From Endozoicomonas ascidiicola (GTDB taxonomy: Bacteria > Pseudomonadota > Gammaproteobacteria > Pseudomonadales > Endozoicomonadaceae), in assembly GCF_001646945.1 (NCBI RefSeq), contig NZ_LUTV01000005.1, forward strand, positions 673,190-737,189: a DNA stretch of 64,000 nt, in the 5' to 3' direction. Below are positions 25,843-32,057 of this stretch, one piece after another (positions within the stretch are counted from its first letter, which is position 1; each line of letters begins with the position of its first letter). The notes beneath the pieces are model-generated. The model was not told the origin of the DNA. It worked only from the letters and a program-made list of their open reading frames with translations, and ran no database searches. Both the position numbers and the translations under genes were made by a program.

Positions 25843-26091
25843 ATGACATCCAAGGTAAGTATCAGCATTACTGACTACCAAAGAATGAAGGCGGCAGAGT
25901 GTTTGGTCATAGAACGTATGGTGACGGAGAACTATCGTGACAACCTTGCTCGCTTGATATCTCTGGCGCGCCTTCGGGTGAAATTGGTTGCTCATCGAAA
26001 AAAGTACAAGGGGTTTTATAAACAGAAAGTTGAAAACCTGCTTAACCAACAAACAGGAGAAACAGAACAAACATTCCAATCAGTCCAATAG
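25843..26091 (+). CDS. Small phage protein of unknown function
   Basis: An 82-aa basic helical protein. I chose ATG 25843 because AGGAG lies 8 nt upstream; the frame is also open from ATG 25801. Its 3' end overlaps by 50 nt the 3' end of the zinc-ribbon gene on the other strand. The sequence (SISITDYQRMKAAECLV) shows no known motif. Confidence 0.5.
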   Translation: MTSKVSISITDYQRMKAAECLVIERMVTENYRDNLARLISLARLRVKLVAHRKKYKGFYKQKVENLLNQQTGETEQTFQSVQ

Positions 26092-26227
26092 GTAGCAAAG
26101 TCAAAAAAACTACCCACGAGATGATTCTCTGCCTGCGTGATAGACCGGGAGCTTTAATACCGCACTGAGGGCAGGCAGGGGCTTGGTTTGATACCAAATG
26201 ATGGCATTCTCTACATTCAGTCAACAT
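26042..26227 (-). CDS. Small zinc-ribbon membrane protein
   Basis: A 61-aa protein with an N-terminal double CxxC zinc ribbon (CRECHHL, CPQCGIKAPG) and a C-terminal transmembrane segment (about residues 36-60). AAGGAGGA precedes the ATG, a strong ribosome-binding site. It is upstream-adjacent to the CI gene on the lysogeny side and may act at the membrane, for instance in superinfection exclusion. The function is not known. Confidence 0.6.
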   Translation of the reverse strand: MLTECRECHHLVSNQAPACPQCGIKAPGLSRRQRIISWVVFLTLLPIGLIGMFVLFLLFVG

Positions 26228-26262
26228 ACTATCCTCCTTGATGGCTGTTGTGCTTGGCGGGT

Positions 26263-27075
26263 CTATAAAACGTCAATCATCCCCTGTACAACAAGGGGGT
26301 CCAGATCGGCCGGTGCCAGATTCTTTTTTACCGCATGTTTATAGGCTGCAGCGATCACCTTGATCTCATCATCCAGGTTCAGGCTAACACCTTCATCGGC
26401 CTGCAACTGCTTCACCATTTGCATGACTGCTCTCATCAAGGTGATGGATACTTCGCCTTTCTCCACTACGGGTTTTACGGTTTGCAGCTGTCCAAATGAT
26501 AAATCCCTGTCGTTTACTGGTTCCGGTTGATATAGCCCAAGTGTTTTACCATCGCCGTGTATCTGGTAAGGACCAACTCTTCCGGTGGCAATACCGTTTA
26601 ATGGTTCCGGTTCCATGTAGCAAATGTAAAGGCGCTTATCTGCAAAAGAATCCCATAAATAATGTAAGGTCTCGTCACCGAAAGGCCCAGCCATAAACTC
26701 TCTGGCGGTATAGTTAATGCCCTTTCCTTTGTACTCATGGTAAGCCGGTGTCGTTAATTCGATAACTACCCGACGACCGTCGGTGAAAATATAAACATTT
26801 TCCCATATGCCGTCTTCTGCATGCGCCTGAAGCTCTTCAGCCAGGAGCAAATCAGTTTCAAAGTTCGCAACGATATAAGGCGAGCCTTTCTCTTCGAGTA
26901 ACCAGTTTGTACTTACATTCTCTGATCTCTGAATTGCGACAAGAATATCTGCTCCGGGAATATTGCCTTTCGTAATGTGCATTGATACCCCTCTCGAGAA
27001 ACCCAAGTCATTAATAAACGGGGTTATTTTTCGCCCGTGAAGTATATCTGTGAGTCGCTCGAGAAAAATAGTCAT
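26263..27075 (-). CDS. CI-like phage repressor (without peptidase domain)
   Basis: A 270-aa repressor candidate. Residues about 1-70 resemble the bacteriophage CI HTH domain (FLERLTDILHGRKITPFIND, then GVSMHITKGNIPGADILVAI and VSTNWLLEEKGSPY). The rest does not show the Ser/Lys LexA-type peptidase motifs, so RecA-triggered self-cleavage is not evident. It starts at ATG 27075 with no Shine-Dalgarno, as in leaderless repressor mRNAs; a -10 like TTTAAT lies at 27085-27090 on this strand. It faces two ribbon-helix-helix genes across paired operators. Confidence 0.72.
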   Translation of the reverse strand: MTIFLERLTDILHGRKITPFINDLGFSRGVSMHITKGNIPGADILVAIQRSENVSTNWLLEEKGSPYIVANFETDLLLAEELQAHAEDGIWENVYIFTDGRRVVIELTTPAYHEYKGKGINYTAREFMAGPFGDETLHYLWDSFADKRLYICYMEPEPLNGIATGRVGPYQIHGDGKTLGLYQPEPVNDRDLSFGQLQTVKPVVEKGEVSITLMRAVMQMVKQLQADEGVSLNLDDEIKVIAAAYKHAVKKNLAPADLDPLVVQGMIDVL

Positions 27076-27095
27076 CAAAATGTGATTAAAATGCT

Positions 27096-27124
27096 TTGAC
27101 AGTTATAAATACATGATTTAAATT
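27096..27124 (+). promoter_or_regulatory. Rightward lytic promoter with operator O1
   Basis: TTGACA (27096-27101), a 17-bp spacer and TAAATT (27119-27124) form a good promoter pointing to the ribbon-helix-helix genes. The spacer contains TTATAAATACATGA (27103-27116), a near copy of the dyad at 27144-27157, so a bound repressor would block RNA polymerase directly. Confidence 0.6.
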
Positions 27125-27143
27125 AATCTGACTCTGCAAACAA

Positions 27144-27157
27144 TCATAAATATATGA
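27144..27157. promoter_or_regulatory. Operator-like dyad O2
   Basis: TCATAAATATATGA is a perfect 5-4-5 inverted repeat. Its relative at 27103-27116 starts 41 bp away, about four helical turns, which would allow two dimers on one face. It lies between the repressor and the first rightward gene. Confidence 0.55.
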
Positions 27158-27210
27158 CTTGCTGCACAGTGTGACACATTACATTAATTATTCCTTATAA
27201 GGAGACAAAT

Positions 27211-27408
27211 ATGCAATTCGTTCTGCTCAGTTCAAGAGCATCTCTCGAACTTACCGAGAGAATAGACCGACTGGCAACGGCGGAGAATCGCAGTCGCTCA
27301 CAGAAGATGCGAATGATGTTGGAAAAGGCGGTAAGTGAAGAAGAGCAAGCTCTGGGGTTGCCACCAATCACTGAAGGCGAAAAAGCCGTAAACGATCATG
27401 CGGCCTGA
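27211..27408 (+). CDS. Ribbon-helix-helix protein 1 (Cro position)
   Basis: A 65-aa Arc-like DNA-binding protein: short strand (FVLLSS), helix (ELTERIDRLATAENRSRS) and helix (KMRMMLEKAVSEEE). AAGGAGA precedes the ATG. It lies directly opposite the repressor, where Cro would sit. It shares LGLPPI and a terminal DHAA with the next gene product, so the pair arose by duplication. Confidence 0.6.
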   Translation: MQFVLLSSRASLELTERIDRLATAENRSRSQKMRMMLEKAVSEEEQALGLPPITEGEKAVNDHAA

Positions 27409-27463
27409 ATAAACCGCCAACGTACAGTGGGCAAGATTAATCAACTTAGACGGGGAGCAAATT

Positions 27464-27685
27464 ATGGCAAGCAACAAGCAACTGCCTATTCGCACTTTTC
27501 GGTTTATCGATGAGTTGTCTGACCAGCGTTTAGTGAGGTTGGCGGAAACAGATCGTCGAAAGGTGGCACAAATGGCAAGACTGATTATTGAAGATGGTCT
27601 GAATGCCATGGAGAAGAAGTTGGGTTTGCCACCCATTGATAAGGCAAGTGAAGCAAGCAGTAACGAGGCAGATCATGCGGCCTGA
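27464..27685 (+). CDS. Ribbon-helix-helix protein 2
   Basis: A 73-aa paralogue of the upstream protein: strand (IRTFRFID), helix (DQRLVRLAETDRRKVAQM), helix (ARLIIEDGLNAMEKKL), then LGLPPI and DHAA. Two adjacent RHH proteins could form heterodimers that control the switch. GGGGAGC lies before the ATG. Confidence 0.6.
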   Translation: MASNKQLPIRTFRFIDELSDQRLVRLAETDRRKVAQMARLIIEDGLNAMEKKLGLPPIDKASEASSNEADHAA

Positions 27686-27756
27686 AAAAACAAAACCCCA
27701 CCAATGTGGAGTTGGCAGGGTTCAATAAACATACTTAAAACAAGAGACATAAGAAT

Positions 27757-28413
27757 ATGAAATCTCTGATTGAATTGCAAATCGCAGTACTGGCAGACGA
27801 CAACACAGGCATTCAAAGTTATCTGAGTGAGATTGATCGTAAGACTGAAACTGAGCTGTTCCAACGTGCCGGTGAGCATTTTGGTTTCAAAACAGTGCTT
27901 ATTGAGGGGCGTTGCTACGGACGAAGGAGTTCGTTAGCCCGCGTTTTTGGGTATACAGATGAGTCTGGTGTGAGAAAAATTTTCACCAGACTTCAAATTC
28001 CTACCCGATCCATTGGTTCATTCGGACAAAATGTCCGGTCTGAATTAATCGAAGCTTTAGACCTAAGTCCAAAAGACACAAAAGCCACTCTCATCTGTTG
28101 GGACTCGTTCTTAGTTGCTGGAATGCACTCAACGACAGATCAAGCCAAACAAGTTCAAAAATATCTCCTCGAAACCGAGCGAGCCGCTCGTATCGCTAAC
28201 GGTGTCGGTTTAGACCTTGACCTCCACAAGGTTCGCCAGAACCGACTGGCTGAAGCTGACCAGGTGAGCAAAATGCTGGCAAGGGTAGATCGTATTCAGG
28301 ATGCCTCGATGAAGCGGGTAGCCCTGGCAGAAATTAATGATGCGATGGGTGGAACCCTGAAAAAACACGGTATGCAAATCGATTTGCTGGAAGAGGGAAA
28401 ATCTCAGCATTAA
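27757..28413 (+). CDS. Putative phage regulator with Bro-N-like region
   Basis: A 218-aa protein. Residues about 43-140 follow the layout of Bro-N DNA-binding domains: CYGRRSSLARVFGYTDESG, then a central span, then LICWDSFLVAGMHSTTDQAKQ near 109. The C-terminal part is helical and contains VSKMLARVDRIQDASM. Such proteins often act as antirepressors or early regulators. Similarity is only at layout level, so this is a tentative call. Confidence 0.4.
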   Translation: MKSLIELQIAVLADDNTGIQSYLSEIDRKTETELFQRAGEHFGFKTVLIEGRCYGRRSSLARVFGYTDESGVRKIFTRLQIPTRSIGSFGQNVRSELIEALDLSPKDTKATLICWDSFLVAGMHSTTDQAKQVQKYLLETERAARIANGVGLDLDLHKVRQNRLAEADQVSKMLARVDRIQDASMKRVALAEINDAMGGTLKKHGMQIDLLEEGKSQH

Positions 28414-28424
28414 AGGTTTCAACT

Positions 28425-28558
28425 AAACCGATAGTTCGCACAACACCTTTATAAGGTGCAAAAAAAAAGCCCCCTGGCAGGGGGGCTTTTACAGGCAAGG
28501 CTAGCAGGCCCTGCCAGTGACGCCGGAAAGCCCTAGGGCTGAACCGATAGCTCGCACA
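28425..28558. repeat. Direct repeats flanking a terminator
   Basis: AAACCGATAGTTCGCACA (28425-28442) and AACCGATAGCTCGCACA (28542-28558) differ at one base over their 17-bp overlap. They bracket the terminator hairpin at 28461-28490, forming a 134-bp unit. They may be regulator binding sites or the traces of an inserted segment. Confidence 0.5.
28461..28490 (+). terminator. Rho-independent terminator
   Basis: The stem GCCCCC / GGGGGC with a 6-nt loop is preceded by eight A and followed by four T, so it can act on both strands. It lies between the Bro-N-like gene and the CII-like gene and would end early rightward transcripts unless antitermination acts. Confidence 0.75.
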
Positions 28559-28654
28559 CTTTCGCCACACAGCAGATATTAGCACATCTTCTGTATGTCA
28601 AGGGTACTTCGGCGTCCACCAATTAACCATGTGAATGGAAATGGAGACGTCACA

Positions 28655-29134
28655 ATGCCCACATCAACCGATACTGCCCGGCCTGATTTCAGCCTGGTAC
28701 TGTCCGCGATCCGCAAAGCCTGTGAGCAATACCCCGGCGGTACAAACGCCTTAAGTCTGGCGCTGGGGAAAGGAAGTAACACCCTTGCCAACGAACTAAA
28801 CCCCGCCATGAGCAGCCACAAGCTTGGCCTGTTCGATGCCCTTACCCTGTTAAGCCTGTTGAAAGACCCTGCTCCCCTGCGAGCCATTGCCGCCATTCTC
28901 AACCACACCATTATTCCCCTGGGAGATTTCTCTACCACCAGTGATGTTGAGTTACTCAATGCCTATGCCAAATGGCATGCGGAGATCGGAGATGTAGCCC
29001 GAGAAGTGTCCAAAACTCTGGAAGACGGTCGCATCGAAATGCATGAGTACCAGCGGATTCTCAAAGAAGGCCTGGAACAGGTTCAGCAGTTCTTTCTGTT
29101 TATGAACCGGTTAGAGGCCTTGATCGATGGCTGA
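28655..29134 (+). CDS. CII-like phage regulatory protein
   Basis: A 159-aa protein like the phage regulatory CII family (Phage_CP76): IRKACEQYPGGTNALSLALG, then NELNPAMSSHKLGLFDALTL and a helical C-terminus with EIGDVAREVSKTL and MHEYQRILKEGLEQ. GGAGAC lies 7 nt before ATG 28655. It probably promotes transcription of lysogeny or replication genes. It overlaps the next gene by 8 nt. Confidence 0.75.
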   Translation: MPTSTDTARPDFSLVLSAIRKACEQYPGGTNALSLALGKGSNTLANELNPAMSSHKLGLFDALTLLSLLKDPAPLRAIAAILNHTIIPLGDFSTTSDVELLNAYAKWHAEIGDVAREVSKTLEDGRIEMHEYQRILKEGLEQVQQFFLFMNRLEALIDG

Positions 29135-29360
29135 AATACCGAAAGATCTTCGCAAGCGGGGGATTCAGCGGGTTACCGACAATGTTGCGCCCGGTCAGGT
29201 GTTAGACCCAAAGCATGTTGCCAAAGCTGCTCGTATTTTCTTTAAGGACGAACTAATCGAGTTCCTAACGAGGTACCAGGAACGGCAGGAGAACACACCA
29301 TGCCAGGTATCAGACCCGAACACCGCTGGCAGCGATTCCCCAAGCGACAGCTGTGCATAA
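29127..29360 (+). CDS. Small phage protein, unknown
   Basis: A 77-aa protein coupled to the CII-like gene by an 8-nt overlap. It has a basic N-terminus and a helical middle (KHVAKAARIFFKDELIEFL). Its last 61 nt overlap the next gene in another frame. No family recognised. Confidence 0.5.
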   Translation: MAEIPKDLRKRGIQRVTDNVAPGQVLDPKHVAKAARIFFKDELIEFLTRYQERQENTPCQVSDPNTAGSDSPSDSCA

Positions 29361-29560
29361 CGCTGGAGCAGCAGGACGTGACACCAGCGCAGATGTCGGA
29401 GTGCTTTCAACGAAGCTCCCTGGTGAATGCCATGAGCTTTGAAGAAGCCATGGATGACGATTTGCTCAGAAGAATCATCAAGCTCTATGCCCGGGCAACC
29501 CGGGAAAGGCAACAGAACCAGAAACAGGCCATCGGTGAAGCTGAAGGAGGTAAGCCGTGA
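29300..29560 (+). CDS. Small phage protein, unknown
   Basis: An 86-aa helical protein starting at an ATG with AGGAG 8 nt upstream, inside the upstream gene. It ends by overlapping the recombinase start by 4 nt. It has charged helices (SFEEAMDDDLLRRIIKLYA) but no known domain. Confidence 0.5.
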   Translation: MPGIRPEHRWQRFPKRQLCITLEQQDVTPAQMSECFQRSSLVNAMSFEEAMDDDLLRRIIKLYARATRERQQNQKQAIGEAEGGKP

Positions 29561-30198
29561 AGCAGAATATAAAAACCAGAAAACAACAGGTGTTTGATAC
29601 TTACTTTACCCATTCCGAAGAAAAGCGGCTGCTTGCCTGCCTGAAACAACAGGCCAGTGTCGAAGCCCGTCGGGATCTGGCATGGATGCAGTTGGCTCGC
29701 CACTCGGCGGTTCGGGTTTGTGTGCTTTCTGGCCTCACCCTGGGTGATGCCATGTTGGCACTGCGCAGTGAACGGCTGGAAATTCGCCCGGAGATAAACA
29801 AGGGCAATAAACATCAGAGCCTGTTTGCCAGTAAGAACATTCTTAAAGCCCTGCGCACCCTGGTGAAAATTCATAAGGAGATGGCTCAGGAACAGGACTG
29901 GCCAGAAACTCCCTACCACGATCGCCCGTTGATTCTCTCCCGCAACCATAAAGGCATGAGCATTCGTTCCTTCCAATCCCGCATGACTCATTGGTGCAAA
30001 GCGGCGGGTGTTGCTCCCGGCTCTCCCCACTGGTGGCGGCATACCTGGGCAAAGCGACAGGTAGAGGCCGGTGATGATGTCGGCCGGACATTACTGCGGG
30101 TTCAGGTGTTTCTTGGCCATGAAGATTTAAAGACCACGGCCATCTATACCCAGCCAGACAAAGAAGAGATGCAGGATTTCGGGAGGTTTGCGGTATGA
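29557..30198 (+). CDS. Small tyrosine recombinase (catalytic domain only)
   Basis: A 213-aa integrase-type catalytic domain. The C-terminal HxxR is in PHWWRHTWAKR, followed by GHEDLKTTAIY, in which Tyr is the nucleophile. The first catalytic Arg may be in ARHSAVRVCVLSGLTLGD. There is no N-terminal SAM-like arm-binding domain, so it is much shorter than a standard phage integrase. It lies in the early operon far from either att site, so it is unlikely to be the integrase; it could invert DNA or resolve multimers. Confidence 0.75.
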   Translation: MKQNIKTRKQQVFDTYFTHSEEKRLLACLKQQASVEARRDLAWMQLARHSAVRVCVLSGLTLGDAMLALRSERLEIRPEINKGNKHQSLFASKNILKALRTLVKIHKEMAQEQDWPETPYHDRPLILSRNHKGMSIRSFQSRMTHWCKAAGVAPGSPHWWRHTWAKRQVEAGDDVGRTLLRVQVFLGHEDLKTTAIYTQPDKEEMQDFGRFAV

Positions 30199-30518
30199 AC
30201 AGCCAATTATCAAGAAGTGATCAAGCTCACTATGAACAACAACAGGCGTCTATTGCTCTGTGTATTGATATTCAACCACCGGTGGTGAAACAGGTTCTGC
30301 AATACGTGTTGATTGATCACCCGGTAGGCGACAACGCCAGGCAGCTTGCCGCCATTTTTGTCGGTCTGGCGCTTCGTTCTCCGGTGGATCTGCAAGGTTT
30401 AGCCGAATTTGGCCGGGAAGAAATGCGCCTGTTCCATGAACTGATTGAAGAAGCCAACACCAGTATTGATCACTGGCCAGTGGCTGCCGGGCTGGTCAAA
30501 CAGCTTTATCAATTTTAG
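30195..30518 (+). CDS. Small phage protein, unknown
   Basis: A 107-aa helical protein with a 4-nt overlap with the recombinase gene. It contains IQPPVVKQVLQYVLIDH and FGREEMRLFHELIEEANTS. It lies directly upstream of the CsrA-like gene. No known family recognised. Confidence 0.5.
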   Translation: MNSQLSRSDQAHYEQQQASIALCIDIQPPVVKQVLQYVLIDHPVGDNARQLAAIFVGLALRSPVDLQGLAEFGREEMRLFHELIEEANTSIDHWPVAAGLVKQLYQF

Positions 30519-30527
30519 GAGAATTTC

Positions 30528-30857
30528 ATGCTGGTACTGACCCGCAAAACCGGAGAAGTCATTCGTATTAACGGTTCCCTGAGCCTGAAGCTGCTGGGTT
30601 TCAGCAATGACTATATCCATGTCTCCCTGTCGTCCAGTGAGGAGCGCGTACTGATCAACCGGAACCATGGCGTGTTGTTCAATGCTGCTGGCTTGAAAGT
30701 GATCAGCAAACCCCGGAGCAATTTCGTCCGGTTTCTGATTGATGCGCCCAAAGACGTGAAGATCTGGCGCGAAGAGATCTGGCTACAGATGAATGGGCAG
30801 GAAGTAGCGTGTAAGCCCAAACAACAAAAACAATTGAATAAAAAGGAGGTGGCTTAG
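30528..30857 (+). CDS. CsrA-like RNA-binding protein with duplicated core
   Basis: A 109-aa relative of the carbon storage regulator CsrA. The N-terminus MLVLTRKTGEVIRI matches CsrA beta-1 and its key L4/R6. The C-terminal part FVRFLIDAPKDVKIWREEIW matches the segment ending in the RNA-contacting VxxHREEI (R81 kept, His replaced by Trp80). Between them is about 40 extra residues (26-65) that themselves resemble a second CsrA half (LGFSNDYIHVSLSSSEERVL). So it looks like one beta-1/2 hairpin followed by two copies of the beta-3 to beta-5 module. It may control host or phage mRNA translation. AGGAG lies 6 nt before the ATG. Confidence 0.65.
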   Translation: MLVLTRKTGEVIRINGSLSLKLLGFSNDYIHVSLSSSEERVLINRNHGVLFNAAGLKVISKPRSNFVRFLIDAPKDVKIWREEIWLQMNGQEVACKPKQQKQLNKKEVA

Positions 30858-31192
30858 TGGCTACGCAACCCAACCAACAGAGCAATCGGAAGCAAGCGCA
30901 GGCGTTGGTGCGTTCCCTGGTTGATCTGGCCATGGGCGACACGGGTGCTGCTTCGGCAGCAGCCCAGGTGTTGCTGAGCTGTTACGACGGCTCAAGTTTT
31001 CATCTGTGTATTCGGGATATGTGTGTTCTGGATAAACAGCACTATCAGGCAGCGCTGCTGCTGATCAATTTGCGGGTGCTGGACGGCATCGAGCCTCAGG
31101 AGCTGTTTGATGATTACAAACTGTTCCCGAAAATCGCTGAGCGCTGGAAGGATCACCTGCACTACCAGGTAAGAGGGAATGACCATGGCTGA
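30857..31192 (+). CDS. DUF7673-like phage protein
   Basis: A 111-aa protein starting at a GTG that overlaps the CsrA-like stop. The region LLSCYDGSSFHLCIRDMCVL with a following YQAALLLINLRVLDGIEPQ resembles the DUF7673 type of small phage/plasmid proteins. AAGGAGG precedes the GTG. The function is unknown. Confidence 0.55.
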   Translation: MATQPNQQSNRKQAQALVRSLVDLAMGDTGAASAAAQVLLSCYDGSSFHLCIRDMCVLDKQHYQAALLLINLRVLDGIEPQELFDDYKLFPKIAERWKDHLHYQVRGNDHG

Positions 31193-31460
31193 ACCCGTGT
31201 ATGACTTTGAGATTGAATCTCTGGAAATCACCAGTGATGAAGAAAAGGCATTCAGCAAGCTGATCTCCCATATTCGTCAGCATCACATGACGTTGGATGG
31301 GGCTCTTTCTGATCAGGAGTCCCGGCAGGTGCTGAAACTGTTGAATGACATTAATAAGAGCATTGCCCATATGGGGAAAGTTGATCCCCTGCCCAGCACC
31401 GGAATGATGGGGGCGACGTTACCGCCACTGTTCACTAAACGAGTTATTCGATGTTCGTAA
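31185..31460 (+). CDS. Small phage protein, unknown
   Basis: A 91-aa acidic helical protein (EITSDEEKAFSKLISHIRQH). I chose ATG 31185 because GAGGG lies about 7 nt upstream; ATG 31179 is alternative. It overlaps the upstream gene by 8 nt and the next small gene by 10 nt. Confidence 0.5.
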   Translation: MAEPVYDFEIESLEITSDEEKAFSKLISHIRQHHMTLDGALSDQESRQVLKLLNDINKSIAHMGKVDPLPSTGMMGATLPPLFTKRVIRCS

Positions 31461-31621
31461 TTCGCAACCAACCCAATGGCACCGGCTATGAACTGGTGCC
31501 AAAGCAGCCAGGGCAGGCGATCTACCGGAAACCCCGCCCAGACACTGAACAGAAAGAACAAGACCATGGACAGACAGCAGCACAGACAACAGAACCGACA
31601 AAGACACAGCAAAAGCGATGA
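31451..31621 (+). CDS. Very small phage protein, unknown
   Basis: A 56-aa reading frame (FVIRNQPNGTGYELVPKQPG) starting inside the end of the upstream gene. It has an N-terminal beta-type sequence and a Gln/Thr-rich disordered C-terminus. Only the overlapping arrangement supports it. Confidence 0.35.
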   Translation: MFVIRNQPNGTGYELVPKQPGQAIYRKPRPDTEQKEQDHGQTAAQTTEPTKTQQKR

Positions 31622-31790
31622 CCTTCTGGGTTTTCGCTGTCATTTCTACCCGGCGAGCATCTGCACTGGCAGACAGATACCCGCCAAATGTCGTCCGGCC
31701 TTTGCCGCTGATCGTCCACTCTGCCCCGACTCCGGGCAGTGCAATAAACCAGAAGCCGAGCGGGTGAAGCTGGTGAATAGCTGCTCTTAA
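31566..31790 (+). CDS. Cys-rich small protein, unknown
   Basis: A 74-aa frame starting at ATG 31566, overlapping the previous gene in another frame. After a Gln/Arg-rich start it has five cysteines (CHFYPASICTG, KCRPAF, LCPDSGQC, SCS), suggesting metal binding. There is no clear ribosome-binding site; a weak call. Confidence 0.35.
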   Translation: MDRQQHRQQNRQRHSKSDDLLGFRCHFYPASICTGRQIPAKCRPAFAADRPLCPDSGQCNKPEAERVKLVNSCS

Positions 31791-31850
31791 CCGTCAGCAT
31801 CAATAACAAAGAACGCTATTGGCAGATGGCGCGGAAAATCAGGAACAGGA

Positions 31851-32057
31851 ATGAAGACTCGCACAGGAAGAAAGATATCGCTCTCCCAGCTGAAACCGGC
31901 GCAGAAGCGAAAGGCATGGCAGCATTTAAAAGCCCGCAAGCCCAAAGTGGCGGAGCTGCTGCAGGATGAAACCTTCCAGACACTGAAAGAACACTTTAAC
32001 GGTGATATTCAAGTAGACGCTGACGATGTGAAGGAGGCGCTCTATGGCCAGCATTGA
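31851..32057 (+). CDS. Small basic protein, unknown
   Basis: A 68-aa Lys-rich protein (LSQLKPAQKRKAWQHLKARK) with an acidic C-terminal part. CAGGAA lies before the ATG. Its stop overlaps the primase-helicase start by 14 nt, so it is translationally linked with replication. Confidence 0.5.
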   Translation: MKTRTGRKISLSQLKPAQKRKAWQHLKARKPKVAELLQDETFQTLKEHFNGDIQVDADDVKEALYGQH

